Shown: positions 40,737-51,770 of the stretch, piece by piece
Layout of the letters: each line of letters opens with the position of its first letter
Position numbering within the stretch: the stretch's first letter is position 1
Source of the DNA: Thiotrichales bacterium
GTDB lineage: Bacteria > Pseudomonadota > Gammaproteobacteria > GCF-002020875
Direction: 5' to 3'
Assembly (NCBI GenBank): GCA_018658305.1
Contig: JABHVM010000004.1
Coordinates: forward strand, 1-53,875
DNA: 53,875 nucleotides
Made by a program: the position numbers and the translations under genes
Notes under the pieces: model-generated
Seen by the model: the letters and a program-made list of their open reading frames with translations, nothing else
Database searches by the model: none
Told to the model about the DNA's origin: nothing

Positions 40737-42404
40737 TTAAGTGAGAGACTCTTTTGACATCTCTAATGATGTCTCTAACAATGCTTCAGTATCACTCTCT
40801 GTAACTCGTTGCATAAGAGGTTTGAACTTATTTATGGTAGTCCCCGTAAGTGGGCTCTCTAACTCTTTCCAGCCTAGCTCCCCAGCATTGAGGAATGCCT
40901 CAGAAGCTATAGCCATCTCTGGAAGGACAGGTTTGAGATAGGTTATTAATACTCTAAACAGGTTGATTCCAACGCTACAGCTATCTTGTACCTCTTGCTC
41001 TTTGCCATCCTCTTTTGCCAATACCCACGGTTTTTTCTCATCAATATAGCGATTAGCCATATCAGCTAATGCCATAATCTCACGCACTGCTCGGCTAAAG
41101 TCTCGATCTTCATAGTGGTTAGCGATAGATTCCCCCGCATTTACAAATTCACTGTATAACTCTATTTCGCTGCACTCTGCAGAGAGTTTTCCATCAAACC
41201 GTTTAGTTATAAAACCTGCACAACGACTCGCTATATTTACAACTTTACCTACTAAGTCAGAATTTACTCTCGCTCTAAAGTCATCAAGATTCAGATCTAG
41301 ATCTTCAATTCCTCTGCCAAGTTTTGCGGCGAAGTAGTAGCGAAGTGCCTCTGGGTTTAGATGTTCTAACCAACTTCGTGCTTTTATAAAAGTGCCACGA
41401 GATTTAGACATCTTCTGCCCATTAACAGTAAGAAAGCCGTGTGCATTGATAGCGGTAGGAGTACGGAATCCTGCCCCCTCTAACATAGCTGGCCAGAATA
41501 GGGCGTGAAAGTAGATAATGTCTTTACCGATAAAGTGGTAGAGTTCAGCTTTACTATCTTTAGCCCAAAATTTATCAAAATCTATATTCTCTTTTTGGCA
41601 TAGATTTTTGAAACTTGCCATATAACCGATTGGAGCATCGAGCCAGACATAGAAGTATTTATCCTCTGTATCTGGAATCTTAAATCCAAAGTATGGTGCA
41701 TCTCTGGAGATATCCCACTCTTGGAGCCCAGATTCAAACCACTCATCTAACTTACGGTAGACCTCCTCTTGCAGGTGACCTCCATGAGTCCACTTTTTCA
41801 ACATCTTCTCAAACTCGGGAAGTTTGAAGAAGTAGTGTTCAGATTTTTTATTTATAGGGGTTGCACCAGAGACTGCAGAGACTGCATCCTTTAGATCAGC
41901 AGTAGAGTAGGTTGCACCACACGCCTCACAGTTGTCTCCATATTGATCTTTCGCTCCGCACTTAGGGCAGGTTCCTTTAATGAAACGGTCGGGAAGAAAC
42001 ATCTCTCGTTCTGGATCATAAGCCTGCTCAACATCTCTAGTTGTAATATAGCCAGCATCTTTTAGCTCTCCATATATGTTTGTGGAGAGTTCCCTATTTT
42101 CAGCGGAGTGGGTAGAGTGGTAGTTATCAAACTCAATTAAGAAATCTTGAAAATCTTGTTGATGTTCAGTGGAGACTCCCTCAATTAACTCTTCTGGCGT
42201 AATTCCCTCATCCTGTGCGCGCAACATAATTGGGGTTCCATGCGCATCATCAGCACATACATAGTAGCAATTATGCCCCTGCATTTTTTGAAAACGAGAC
42301 CAGATGTCGGTTTGAATGTACTCAACTAAATGTCCAATATGGATGCTACCATTAGCGTATGGGAGGGCACTAGTAATTAATATATCACGAGGGTTTTGAT
42401 TCAT
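40737..42404 (-). CDS. metG: Methionyl-tRNA synthetase, short form without C-terminal tRNA-binding domain
   Basis: [51 protein letters not shown], zinc [32 protein letters not shown] (KMSKS); ends at 555 aa. Confidence 0.96.
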   Translation of the reverse strand: MNQNPRDILITSALPYANGSIHIGHLVEYIQTDIWSRFQKMQGHNCYYVCADDAHGTPIMLRAQDEGITPEELIEGVSTEHQQDFQDFLIEFDNYHSTHSAENRELSTNIYGELKDAGYITTRDVEQAYDPEREMFLPDRFIKGTCPKCGAKDQYGDNCEACGATYSTADLKDAVSAVSGATPINKKSEHYFFKLPEFEKMLKKWTHGGHLQEEVYRKLDEWFESGLQEWDISRDAPYFGFKIPDTEDKYFYVWLDAPIGYMASFKNLCQKENIDFDKFWAKDSKAELYHFIGKDIIYFHALFWPAMLEGAGFRTPTAINAHGFLTVNGQKMSKSRGTFIKARSWLEHLNPEALRYYFAAKLGRGIEDLDLNLDDFRARVNSDLVGKVVNIASRCAGFITKRFDGKLSAECSEIELYSEFVNAGESIANHYEDRDFSRAVREIMALADMANRYIDEKKPWVLAKEDGKEQEVQDSCSVGINLFRVLITYLKPVLPEMAIASEAFLNAGELGWKELESPLTGTTINKFKPLMQRVTESDTEALLETSLEMSKESLT

Positions 42405-42533
42405 TGTAAGGCTTCTGTGTTAAATAATATGGTATTAAATCTTCTGTAGTAAATAATATAACTGATAGATTCTACCATTTATTGAGACTTGAAATGTCTG
42501 TTAACTGTACCCATTATACAACATCAACAGGTA

Positions 42534-42558
42534 ATAACCGACAAGAATAGTCGGCATT
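42534..42558 (+). promoter_or_regulatory. IscR type-1-like site upstream of mrp/apbC
   Basis: ATAACCGACAAGAATAGTCGGCATT, close to the IscR type-1 consensus ATASYYGACTRWWWYAGTCRRSTAT; overlaps a possible -35 (TTGTCT, 42557-42562). Confidence 0.6.
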
Positions 42559-42625
42559 GTCTATTGAAGAGCATATATATGCTATTATTAGCGAATTATA
42601 AATTAACCTTGGAGTTACCAATAGA

Positions 42626-43714
42626 ATGTCAGAGCTTAATAATGATGTAGTTGAAGCAGCACTTAAAACTTATGAAGACCCATATCTGGAGACAGATCTA
42701 GTCTCAGCCAAATCTATTAATAATATAGCGATAGATGGGGGTGCAGTAACGGTTGATGTGGTGCTAGGTTTTCCTGCGCAAGGCTACAGCGAAGAGTTGA
42801 GTTCGGCACTATCTGAAAAGATCGATGCAGTAGATGGAGTAACTTCATCAACAGTGAATGTAAGCTGGGATATTGTTTCTCATGCGGTACAGAAGGGAGT
42901 GCCAGCAGTTAAAGGAGTTAAAAATATCATTGCTGTTGCCTCTGGTAAAGGTGGGGTGGGAAAATCTACCACTGCAGTTAACTTAGCATTAGCACTCTCA
43001 GCTGAAGGGGCAAAAGTTGGGATTTTAGATGCAGATATATATGGTCCAAGCCAGCCCAGAATGTTGGGCGCGTCTGGGGCTAAACCAGAATCTCCAGATG
43101 GTAAACAACTTAAACCAGTGAGCTCATACAGTTTACAGTCAATGTCTATCGGATATCTGGTTGAAGAGGATACAGCAATGATCTGGCGTGGACCAATGGT
43201 CACGCAAGCTTTAGAGCAGCTTCTACAAGAGACAATGTGGGAAGATCTAGACTATCTAGTAATAGATTTGCCGCCAGGTACAGGTGACACTCAGCTAACT
43301 TTAGCGCAGAAAATTCCAGTTAGTGGCGCGCTAATTGTGACTACTCCTCAAGATATAGCGCTGTTAGACGCAGTAAAAGGTCTCAAAATGTTTGAGAAGG
43401 TAGAGGTTCCAGTGCTGGGTGTAGTAGAAAATATGAGCATCCATATCTGCTCTAACTGTGGACATGAAGAGCATATATTTGCTGAGGGCGGTGGTCAACG
43501 CATGGCAGATGATGCAAATGTAGACTTCCTTGGCTCATTGCCACTAGATAAACAGATTCGCAGTGATACTGATGAAGGCAAGCCAACAGTGGTTGCTGAT
43601 CCTGAAGGAGCCATTGCTAAAATCTACCGTGATATTGCGCGTCGTACTTCAGCTAAACTAGCGCAGCAACGCAAAGAGTTTACTACTAAGTTTCCTAATA
43701 TCGTTATTAAGTGA
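42626..43714 (+). CDS. apbC: Mrp/ApbC/NBP35-family Fe-S cluster carrier ATPase
   Basis: NIIAVASGKGGVGKSTTAVNLALALSAEGAKVGILDADIYGPSQPRMLG, DYLVIDLPPGTGDTQLTLAQ, CSNCGHEEHIF; divergent from metG. Confidence 0.95.
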   Translation: MSELNNDVVEAALKTYEDPYLETDLVSAKSINNIAIDGGAVTVDVVLGFPAQGYSEELSSALSEKIDAVDGVTSSTVNVSWDIVSHAVQKGVPAVKGVKNIIAVASGKGGVGKSTTAVNLALALSAEGAKVGILDADIYGPSQPRMLGASGAKPESPDGKQLKPVSSYSLQSMSIGYLVEEDTAMIWRGPMVTQALEQLLQETMWEDLDYLVIDLPPGTGDTQLTLAQKIPVSGALIVTTPQDIALLDAVKGLKMFEKVEVPVLGVVENMSIHICSNCGHEEHIFAEGGGQRMADDANVDFLGSLPLDKQIRSDTDEGKPTVVADPEGAIAKIYRDIARRTSAKLAQQRKEFTTKFPNIVIK

Positions 43715-43723
43715 TCAGCAATA

Positions 43724-44182
43724 ATGAGTAAAGTTTCAGCAGAGCAGATCTCTAAATGGGATAAGCGTTTTCTAGGTCTTGCCGCCCATGTGGCGGAGTG
43801 GTCTAAAGACCCGAGCACTCAAGTTGGAGCGGTTGTAGCTAACGGAAAGAAGGTAGTATCGCTTGGCTTCAACGGTTTCCCACAAGGGCTCTCTGATGAT
43901 CATCGTCTACACGATAGAGAGACCAAGTATTCACTAGTCCTGCACGCGGAAGAGAATGCTCTGCTATTTTCAACCTCAGACCTCTCTGGTAATACCATCT
44001 ATGTCTACCCACTCCCGCCATGTTCTCGCTGTGCTGCTAAAATAATTCAGAGTGGCATAAAAAGAGTAGTGGCAGCTTTGCCAAAAGATATGGAGCGCTG
44101 GGAAGAGAGTGTAGCACTAACCAGAGATATCTTCGCCGAAGCAGGTGTAGAGATGGTTGAGGTAAGTTCCTCAGATATTTGA
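43724..44182 (+). CDS. dCMP deaminase-family protein
   Basis: WSKDPSTQVGAVVANGKKVVSLGFNGFPQGL, LHAEENALLFS (HAE), LPPCSRCAAKIIQSGIKRVV (PCxxC). Confidence 0.9.
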   Translation: MSKVSAEQISKWDKRFLGLAAHVAEWSKDPSTQVGAVVANGKKVVSLGFNGFPQGLSDDHRLHDRETKYSLVLHAEENALLFSTSDLSGNTIYVYPLPPCSRCAAKIIQSGIKRVVAALPKDMERWEESVALTRDIFAEAGVEMVEVSSSDI

Positions 44183-44216
44183 TGCAAGCCTTGTTGAGTG
44201 TAGAAGCTGGCTAAAT

Positions 44217-45002
44217 TTAGTGCATCAGTGTTGTTCTTTTTAGCTTCAGCGTAAATAGGGATCCATCTTTCTCTCTATACTCAATTAATACGGGCAGGTA
44301 CCCTAACTCTGGAGCAGACCATAGTTCGAAACTTCGTTTGCCGCTACTCTCTCTTATCACTTGTTGAGCTGTAAATTTTCCAGCGGGAGTTGCTATTTTT
44401 TTTATCTCACCTAAGCGGAAATGGTATGCGTGCCAGCCGTCAGTTTTTGCTATGCGGTAGTTAAGTTCTGTGGTGGAGCCTCTACTGTTATTGCTGTTAT
44501 TACTGTTATCAGTAAGTCCACTTAACTGATCCATTAGCTGAAGAATAAATAGTGCTTTGTCAGTTGCTCTATCGCTCTGTTCGTTAGGCGAGTCACCTGC
44601 TGGTGTTGTGATTTTGAGTAGTGATATATTTTTATCATCTTCAACAGATACCGTACCGTTATCCCAATTAAATGTACGAGAGCGATCTCTATTCCGTTTT
44701 CCTCGTTCACTATATATGTAATGGAGGGGCTGAATCTGCCCGTTGTGCCAGCGCCATCTAGAGCTCTCTTCAATATTTTTTTTAACAAATAGAGCAGCTA
44801 GACCAGTAGGCTTAGTGCGGATACTAAATTGCTCTCCCTGTAGTGAGTAGGTAGTTTGTCCAAGTACCATACCTTTTCCGCTTAGCTCATATTCGGCATT
44901 GAAAGATTTAGGTAGAGTAGCATTGGCTGCAGGCAGTAAAGATATTGCAGCCATTACAGTCATAGTTAATAATGTTAATACTACTCTATTAATCTTGCGC
45001 AT
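44217..45002 (-). CDS. DUF3108-family exported protein
   Basis: Signal peptide VVLTLLTMTVMAAISLLPAANA; FNAEYELSGKGMVLGQTTYSL, SRWRWHNGQIQPLHYIYSERGKRNRDRSRTFNWDNGTVSVEDD. Confidence 0.75.
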   Translation of the reverse strand: MRKINRVVLTLLTMTVMAAISLLPAANATLPKSFNAEYELSGKGMVLGQTTYSLQGEQFSIRTKPTGLAALFVKKNIEESSRWRWHNGQIQPLHYIYSERGKRNRDRSRTFNWDNGTVSVEDDKNISLLKITTPAGDSPNEQSDRATDKALFILQLMDQLSGLTDNSNNSNNSRGSTTELNYRIAKTDGWHAYHFRLGEIKKIATPAGKFTAQQVIRESSGKRSFELWSAPELGYLPVLIEYREKDGSLFTLKLKRTTLMH

Positions 45003-45006
45003 AAGT

Positions 45007-45654
45007 TTATATCCTCAGTGGTTGTTTGAGCTCGCTATCATCTACATAGAGTTTTCCATTTTTCAGTTCCACCCTTCTCTCAGCAATTAGCTGTACTGCA
45101 GCTGGATAGAGTTTATGCTCCTGTTTCAATACGCGCTGAGATAGAGTGTCAGCATCATCAGACTCTTTTACCTTAACGGCGGTCTGCATTAAGATAGGAC
45201 CTCCATCTAACTCCTCGGTTACAAAGTGAACGCTCGCCCCATGCTCTGTTGCTTCTGCATCGAGCGCTTGCTGGTGAGTGTGGAGACCTTTAAAGTTAGG
45301 CAGTAGAGATGGGTGAATGTTTACCAGTCGTCCTGAGTAGTGGGCGACAAACTCAGGTGATAGAATGCGCATAAAACCAGCTAGAATTATTAAGTATGGA
45401 TTGTGGCGATCGATCTCTTTTATTAGCTCTTTGTCATAACTAAGTCTATCTTTAAATAGCGTATGATTAATAACAGTTGTTGGAATGTTGGCTCTCTCAC
45501 AAAACTGTAGTCCTGCAGCATCATCTCGGTTGCTGATAACGCTGCTGAACTCTACATTCAGCTTACCCTGCTGCTGTGCATTGATTAGTGACTGAAGATT
45601 GCTTCCTCGTCCAGATATTAGTGCAACAACATTGATGGGATGAGTGTTAGACAA
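45007..45654 (-). CDS. purN: Phosphoribosylglycinamide formyltransferase
   Basis: [74 protein letters not shown]. Confidence 0.96.
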   Translation of the reverse strand: MSNTHPINVVALISGRGSNLQSLINAQQQGKLNVEFSSVISNRDDAAGLQFCERANIPTTVINHTLFKDRLSYDKELIKEIDRHNPYLIILAGFMRILSPEFVAHYSGRLVNIHPSLLPNFKGLHTHQQALDAEATEHGASVHFVTEELDGGPILMQTAVKVKESDDADTLSQRVLKQEHKLYPAAVQLIAERRVELKNGKLYVDDSELKQPLRI

Positions 45655-46690
45655 ACTTAACTATAGGAGCTTTACTGTCTGAAGAGGTGATCTCTCCAAT
45701 CTTCCAAGCACTCTCTCCACTCTCATTAAGACTCTTAATTGCCTGTGCTGCATCTTCTGCTGCAACAGCTACAACCATCCCTACACCACAGTTGAATGTC
45801 TTTAACATTTCACTATCTAAAATATTCCCACCTGATTGAAGCCACTCGAAGATTGCAGGTAACTGCCAAGATGAACGATCAATTTCTGCTGTCGTAAACT
45901 CAGGGAGTACCCGTGGAATATTTTCAGTTAAGCCGCCGCCGGTGATATGGGCAAGGGCGTGGATAGGGAGTTCTTGCATCAGTTTAAGTAGTGATTTAAC
46001 ATATATTCTAGTAGGCTCTAGGAGCTGTTTACCAAGCTCCTCCCCATTTAAGTCGCTTTTAAGGTCGGCACTGCTTACTTCAATAACTTTGCGAATGAGA
46101 GAGTATCCGTTAGAGTGAGGCCCAGATGATGCGATCCCAATCAATGTATCTCCAGCTGCCACTTTAGTTCCATCAATAACTTCACTCTTCTCTACAATGC
46201 CAACACTAAATCCTGCTAGATCATAGTCGTCAGCACTATACATTCCTGGCATTTCAGCAGTTTCCCCTCCGATTAGCGCAGCACCAGCCTGTTCGCATCC
46301 TGTTGCAATTCCATCAATAACAGATACAGCTGTTTTGGAGTCTAGTTTACCTGTGGCGTAATAATCAAGGAAAAAGAGTGGCTCTGCTCCTTGGACAATT
46401 AGATCATTTACACACATAGCGACTAGATCTATGCCAATCGTGTTGTGCTCTCCCATCTCCATAGCTAAACGGAGTTTAGTTCCAACTCCATCTGTGCCAG
46501 AGACCAAAAGTGGATTTTTATATCTATCTAATGGAATTTCAAAAAGTGCTCCAAACCCTCCTAGTCCAGCCATAACTCCTGGACGCGTAGTGCGTGCAGC
46601 GATAGGTTTGATCTGTTCTATTAACTCATTTCCGGCATCTATATCGACACCAGCATCACTATAGCTTAAGTTACTTTTATTGTCTTGCAT
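45647..46690 (-). CDS. purM: Phosphoribosylformylglycinamidine cyclo-ligase
   Basis: [103 protein letters not shown]. Confidence 0.97.
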   Translation of the reverse strand: MQDNKSNLSYSDAGVDIDAGNELIEQIKPIAARTTRPGVMAGLGGFGALFEIPLDRYKNPLLVSGTDGVGTKLRLAMEMGEHNTIGIDLVAMCVNDLIVQGAEPLFFLDYYATGKLDSKTAVSVIDGIATGCEQAGAALIGGETAEMPGMYSADDYDLAGFSVGIVEKSEVIDGTKVAAGDTLIGIASSGPHSNGYSLIRKVIEVSSADLKSDLNGEELGKQLLEPTRIYVKSLLKLMQELPIHALAHITGGGLTENIPRVLPEFTTAEIDRSSWQLPAIFEWLQSGGNILDSEMLKTFNCGVGMVVAVAAEDAAQAIKSLNESGESAWKIGEITSSDSKAPIVKFV

Positions 46691-46738
46691 GCTGTTTCCT
46701 GTTGCTAGTTGTATATAACCTCTGTATTCTACAACATT

Positions 46739-47299
46739 ATGAGTCCACGCGATATTCCAAATCTAATAACAATGCTCCGAATGTTGTTGGTGCTGCCAAT
46801 TATATGGCTGCTCAATAATGGGTTTTTTATGGAGTCACTCTACCTTTTTGCCTTTGCAGGGATGAGTGATGGACTGGATGGTTTTCTTGCAAAGAGAATG
46901 GGGTGGGAGAGTCGTCTCGGCTCTATCCTTGATCCACTTGCAGATAAGTTGCTCTTAATCTCTACTATGTTGATGTTGATGTGGCTCGGTCTAACTCCAA
47001 TCTGGTTGGTGGTTGCAGTAATAGTTCGTGACCTTCTTATTGTTGTAGGGGCTACTTTATACCACTATCGTATATCCCAATATGATCTTACTCCTAGTAT
47101 TGTAAGTAAGATAAATACTTTCATCCAGATAGTTTATATTTTGGGAGTAGTGATGAATCAAGCATTTGGCTGGAGTGCTGGAGTTGAACAAGATGTGATG
47201 CTGCTTTCTGCTTATGTGGTATTGACTACAACTCTATTGAGTGGCGCAGACTATATATGGACTTGGGGATGGTCTGCCTATAGGAGTAAAAAGTTATAG
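46739..47299 (+). CDS. CDP-alcohol phosphatidyltransferase (PgsA-like)
   Basis: [53 protein letters not shown] (DGx2ARx8Gx3Dx3D-type motif). Confidence 0.9.
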   Translation: MSPRDIPNLITMLRMLLVLPIIWLLNNGFFMESLYLFAFAGMSDGLDGFLAKRMGWESRLGSILDPLADKLLLISTMLMLMWLGLTPIWLVVAVIVRDLLIVVGATLYHYRISQYDLTPSIVSKINTFIQIVYILGVVMNQAFGWSAGVEQDVMLLSAYVVLTTTLLSGADYIWTWGWSAYRSKKL

Positions 47300-47979
47300 T
47301 TACTGAACAGATTCCGTTAGCACTAAGTCTCAAAGAGCGCGCTACATTCGATAATTTTTATAGAGTAGATGGAGTACCTAATGGAGATGCACTTATGCAT
47401 AAGCTCCAATACGCACAATTTATCTATCTATGGGGAGGTGAGGGGAGTGGTAAGAGTCATCTATCTTATGCGACCTGCGACAGTGACTCTATCTTAATTC
47501 CGCTAAAAACTTTACAGAGTATAGATGCAGAGCGTGGAGTTGATGCAATAAAAGGGCTGGAGAGTTATCAGCTAATAGTGTTAGATGATATAGATGTGGT
47601 TGTTGGTGACAGAATTTGGGAGGAGGAGCTGTTTCACCTTTTTAATAGAGTAAAAGATGGAGGTAAGAGACTATTGATAACCGCAAGCTCTCCATTAAGT
47701 GAGCTCCAGATAGTTCTACCAGATCTACAATCACGTCTATCTGAAGCTGTAGTGGAGAAGCTTGTGGCTCTTAGTGATAGAGATAAGTGGGCAGTAGTGC
47801 AGCAACGAGCAGCAGCAAGAGGGATGAAGATTGGGGATGAGGTAGTGGAGTTTTTAATAAATAGGACGGCTAGAGATTTTCACACTCTATTTACTCTACT
47901 AGAGAAACTAGATGAGCAGACATTGATAGCACAGCGAAAAATTACGATTCCATTCGTGAAAAAGTTACTTGGCTTTTAA
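47296..47979 (+). CDS. hda: DnaA-homologous regulatory inactivator Hda, proposed AUA start
   Basis: Frame open from 47290: (M)[58 protein letters not shown] (Walker A); LIVLDDIDVVVGDRIWEEELFHLFNRVKDGGKRLLITAS; clamp-binding-like QIPLAL precedes the first ATG; AGGAG at 47282-47286. Confidence 0.8.
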   Translation: MVTEQIPLALSLKERATFDNFYRVDGVPNGDALMHKLQYAQFIYLWGGEGSGKSHLSYATCDSDSILIPLKTLQSIDAERGVDAIKGLESYQLIVLDDIDVVVGDRIWEEELFHLFNRVKDGGKRLLITASSPLSELQIVLPDLQSRLSEAVVEKLVALSDRDKWAVVQQRAAARGMKIGDEVVEFLINRTARDFHTLFTLLEKLDEQTLIAQRKITIPFVKKLLGF

Positions 47980-49495
47980 CCATCCACTGCTCTGGACCAC
48001 TCTTATGGATAGAGTCTCCACGCGAATCGACCGCAACTGTAACTGGCATATCCTCAACCTCAAACTCATAAATTGCCTCCATTCCCAGCTCCTCAAAAGC
48101 TACAACCCGCGCACTCTTAATTGCTTTAGATACTAAATAGGCAGCGCCTCCAACAGCTATAAGATAGACTGACTTATGTTTTTTGATAGAGTCAATAGTA
48201 GCATCACCTCTTTCAGCTTTACCGACCATTCCGATTAAACCAGTCTGCTCTAACATCTGTTCGGTAAAACGATCCATACGGGTGGATGTGGTTGGTCCTG
48301 CAGGGCCTACAGCTTCTCCATCTACTGGGTCAACAGGCCCTACATAATAGATCATTTTGTTATTGAAATCGACTCCATCGGGAAGACCTTTGCCGCTATC
48401 TAAGAGCTCAACAATTCTCTTATGGGCAGCATCTCTGCCAGTTAGTAGTTTGCCGCTCAATAGTAGAGTGTCGCCAGGTTTCCAAGTTGAGGTCTCTGCT
48501 CTGCTTATACTGTCAAGATTAACTTTGCGAGCATCAGCTGCAGGAGTCCAGCTTATATCAGGCCACTCATCAAGTACTGGCGGAGTAAGTTGAGCAGGTC
48601 CGCTACCATCTAAAGTAAAGTGAAGGTGACGAGTAGCGGCACAGTTAGGGATAATAGCAACAGGAAGCGAAGCAGCGTGAGTTGGGTACTCTTTTATTTT
48701 CACATCAAGTACAGTGGTAACTCCTCCCAACCCTTGCGCGCCAATTCCTAATCCATTAACTCTCTCTATAATCTCTAGGCGCAGGCTCTCTATACTGTTT
48801 AGGTTGTCACCATCTAACTCTTCTTTAACTTTTAACTCCTCTATATTGACAGGTTCCATTAACGCCTCTTTAGCCATTAACATCGCCTTTTCAGCAGTGC
48901 CTCCAATCCCAACTCCAAGAATGCCAGGAGGGCACCACCCAGCCCCCATAGATGGAATCTGCTCTACAATCCAGTCAGCCACACTTGCACTAGGGTTAAG
49001 ATTGGCAAAGCGAGATTTATTTTCAGAACCGCCACCTTTAGCTGCAACTGTGATCTCGATTTTATCTCCAGGCACGATCTCGGTGTGGAGAATAGCAGGT
49101 GTATTATCTTTTGTATTGATGCGAGCACCAGCAGGGTCAGCCACTACAGAAGCTCTTAGAGTGTTGTCTGGATCAAGATAGGCGCGTCTAACTCCCTCAT
49201 CTACCATCTCCTGTAGAGATAAGTTAGTTGTTGTTCCAGTATCCCATTTTATCTCCATCCCAACTTTTAGAAAAACTACCACAATCCCTGTATCTTGGCA
49301 GATGGGGCGTTTGCCGAGCGCAGCCATTCGTGCATTCATTAAAATTTGTGCTATTGCATCTTTGGCAGCAGGAGACTGCTCACACTCCCAAGCCTCCCCC
49401 ATAGCTTGTATAAAGTCAGTTGGAGGGTAATAAGAGATGTGCTGTAGAGCATCTGCAATACTAGATATAAAATCTGAACTTGATACTGTAGTCAT
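47942..49495 (-). CDS. Fumarate hydratase class I, single polypeptide
   Basis: RPICQDTGIVVVFLKVGMEI, GGGSENKSRFANLNPS, CPPGILGVGIGGTAEKAMLMAKEALMEP, GKGLPDGVDFNNKMIYYVGPVDPVDGEAVGPAGPTTSTRMD. Confidence 0.93.
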   Translation of the reverse strand: MTTVSSSDFISSIADALQHISYYPPTDFIQAMGEAWECEQSPAAKDAIAQILMNARMAALGKRPICQDTGIVVVFLKVGMEIKWDTGTTTNLSLQEMVDEGVRRAYLDPDNTLRASVVADPAGARINTKDNTPAILHTEIVPGDKIEITVAAKGGGSENKSRFANLNPSASVADWIVEQIPSMGAGWCPPGILGVGIGGTAEKAMLMAKEALMEPVNIEELKVKEELDGDNLNSIESLRLEIIERVNGLGIGAQGLGGVTTVLDVKIKEYPTHAASLPVAIIPNCAATRHLHFTLDGSGPAQLTPPVLDEWPDISWTPAADARKVNLDSISRAETSTWKPGDTLLLSGKLLTGRDAAHKRIVELLDSGKGLPDGVDFNNKMIYYVGPVDPVDGEAVGPAGPTTSTRMDRFTEQMLEQTGLIGMVGKAERGDATIDSIKKHKSVYLIAVGGAAYLVSKAIKSARVVAFEELGMEAIYEFEVEDMPVTVAVDSRGDSIHKSGPEQWMVKSQVTFSRMES

Positions 49496-49500
49496 TTAAT

Positions 49501-51213
49501 TTATTGTATCTTATTTTGGATAAAAGTCAGAATCTCATTTAGAGGTATCTCTTGGTTGTCCTTGTCTTGGCGTCCTTTGTACTCAATAGTTTCGCTATCT
49601 AAACCACGATCACCGAGCACAAGGCGGTGAGGTATCCCGATCAGCTCCATATCTGCAAACATTATCCCTGCGCGCTCTTTGCGATCATCTAGTAGTACAT
49701 CAACTCCAGCATCTGTTAGTTCACTGTATAGCTTCTCTACAGCATCTCGTAGGCGTTGTGATTTGTGCATATTCATTGGAAGAAGAGCTACGGAGAATGG
49801 AGCTATAGCCTCTGGCCAGATAATTCCTCGTTCATCATGATTCTGTTCAATAGCAGCAGCTACTACACGAGTAACTCCAATTCCATAGCAGCCCATAGTT
49901 AATGGTTTTGCTTTGCCGTTTTCATCTAGGACATTAGCTTTCATCGCTTCACTGTATTTTGTTCCGAGCTGGAAAATATGACCGACCTCAATACCACGAG
50001 CAATATTAAGAACTCCTTCGCCATCTGGACTTAGATCTCCTGCAACTACATTTCTGATGTCGACTATTCGTTCTGCAGTTGGTAGATCACGCCCCCAATT
50101 TACCCCTGTAAGGTGAAATCCATCCTCATTGGCACCACAGACAAAGTTAAAGAGTTGAGCGGCAGCACGATCCACTAAAATTGGGATATTTAATCCGACA
50201 GCTCCAAGAGATCCTGATCCTGCGCCCGCTGCAATACGAACATCTTTCTCCTCTGCAAGTTCAAGAGGAGCTGCCACCTCTTCCATCTTCTCAGTCTTAA
50301 TCTCATTTAGTTCGTGATCTCCACGCAGAATAAGGGCTACTACAGGGCTGTCTGAACCTCGAACTAATAGAGTTTTTATAGTTTCTGTTGGCTCTACGCC
50401 AAGAGTAGCACAGACCTCATTAATGCTTTTAGTGTTAGGAGTTGCAACCTTCTGCATTTCATCAAGATCTGGCGCTCTCTTATTAGAGCTTGCTGCTACA
50501 GCTTCAGCCTTCTCCACATTAGCTGCATAACTACTTTTATCTGAGAACGCAATCGCATCTTCTCCAGACTCGGCAAGAACATGAAATTCATGCGATGCGC
50601 TACCGCCGATAGAGCCAGTATCAGCATCAACAGCTCTAAATTTCAGTCCGATGCGGGTGAATATGCGAGTATAAGCGTCATACATAGCATCATAGCTCTG
50701 TTGGAGTGACTTTTGATCAAGATGAAATGAGTATGCATCTTTCATAATAAATTCACGCGAACGCATTACACCAAAACGGGGACGAGTCTCATCTCGAAAT
50801 TTAGTCTGAATCTGGTAGAGGTTTAGAGGGAGCTGTTTATAGCTCCGAATCTCTCGGCGTGCAATTTCAGTAACAACCTCTTCATGAGTTGGGCCAAGCA
50901 AAAAATCTCGATCATGGCGATCTTTAATGCGCAGTAACTCAGGGCCATACTGCTGCCATCTTCCTGACTCCTCCCACAATTCTGCAGGCTGCACCACAGG
51001 CATAAGCAGCTCTTGCGCTCCAACTCTCTCCATCTCTTCACGGATAATTTTTTCCACCTTGCGTAGAGTGCGCAGACCATTAGGGAGCCAAGAGTAGAGC
51101 CCTGAAGCAAGCTTTCTAACCATTCCAGAACGGATCATTAACTGATGGCTAATGATCTCTGCTTCAGCTGGAGTCTCTTTTACAGTGGCAAGAAGAAAAT
51201 TAGAAGTACGCAT
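49501..51213 (-). CDS. proS: Prolyl-tRNA synthetase
   Basis: [127 protein letters not shown]. Confidence 0.97.
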   Translation of the reverse strand: MRTSNFLLATVKETPAEAEIISHQLMIRSGMVRKLASGLYSWLPNGLRTLRKVEKIIREEMERVGAQELLMPVVQPAELWEESGRWQQYGPELLRIKDRHDRDFLLGPTHEEVVTEIARREIRSYKQLPLNLYQIQTKFRDETRPRFGVMRSREFIMKDAYSFHLDQKSLQQSYDAMYDAYTRIFTRIGLKFRAVDADTGSIGGSASHEFHVLAESGEDAIAFSDKSSYAANVEKAEAVAASSNKRAPDLDEMQKVATPNTKSINEVCATLGVEPTETIKTLLVRGSDSPVVALILRGDHELNEIKTEKMEEVAAPLELAEEKDVRIAAGAGSGSLGAVGLNIPILVDRAAAQLFNFVCGANEDGFHLTGVNWGRDLPTAERIVDIRNVVAGDLSPDGEGVLNIARGIEVGHIFQLGTKYSEAMKANVLDENGKAKPLTMGCYGIGVTRVVAAAIEQNHDERGIIWPEAIAPFSVALLPMNMHKSQRLRDAVEKLYSELTDAGVDVLLDDRKERAGIMFADMELIGIPHRLVLGDRGLDSETIEYKGRQDKDNQEIPLNEILTFIQNKIQ

Positions 51214-51494
51214 AGAATAGATCTCTTAGATTATATTTGTTTAAAGTAAGTTAAAGTAAAGTTAAAGAGCTATTTTGACATATTTTACTCTTAATTTTTA
51301 TATTTATATATTTTCCCAAATCCTCACATAGAAATTAACCCTACCAGCCAACCACCAAAAACGGTCATTTTTTGTATGCACAAACCTAAGTTCAGAAAAT
51401 AGCTACCTTATCATTAGCCATTATAGACAAATGGTGCTTCCAGGTAATTTCGTCTACAACTTGCTAAACTTGCAAGCCTGACCCCATTTCTTTT

Positions 51495-51770
51495 TTAATA
51501 AACCTCATTATGGGCGCCTATATTTATAGGTATTATCTCATTGTCTTTTATTATAAAATCTATAACGACCCTATACTTCATGGTTATTGATATGCTGTGA
51601 TAGTCCCTTAGTTTGCCTTGTAACTTATGAAGCCTAAGCGAAGGATGGTAAGGATCTATTTCTAGTAACTCAATAGTCTTAATATATCTATCCAAAACTT
51701 CAGGATGTTTTTTTATAAACTTTTTAAGTTTTTTAAAGTACTCATCACTCCTTATAATCTTATAATTCAC
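51495..51770 (-). CDS. RelE/YafQ-family type II toxin
   Basis: YKIIRSDEYFKKLKKFIKKHPEVLDRYIKTIELLEIDPYHPSLRLHKLQGKLRDYHSISITMKYRVVIDF; overlaps upstream antitoxin ORF by 11 nt. Confidence 0.85.
   Translation of the reverse strand: MNYKIIRSDEYFKKLKKFIKKHPEVLDRYIKTIELLEIDPYHPSLRLHKLQGKLRDYHSISITMKYRVVIDFIIKDNEIIPINIGAHNEVY

Noticed and set aside
44534-44788. 84-aa minus-strand ORF in the DUF3108 gene
   Set aside because: Same-strand alternative frame within a well-supported coding sequence; no motif.
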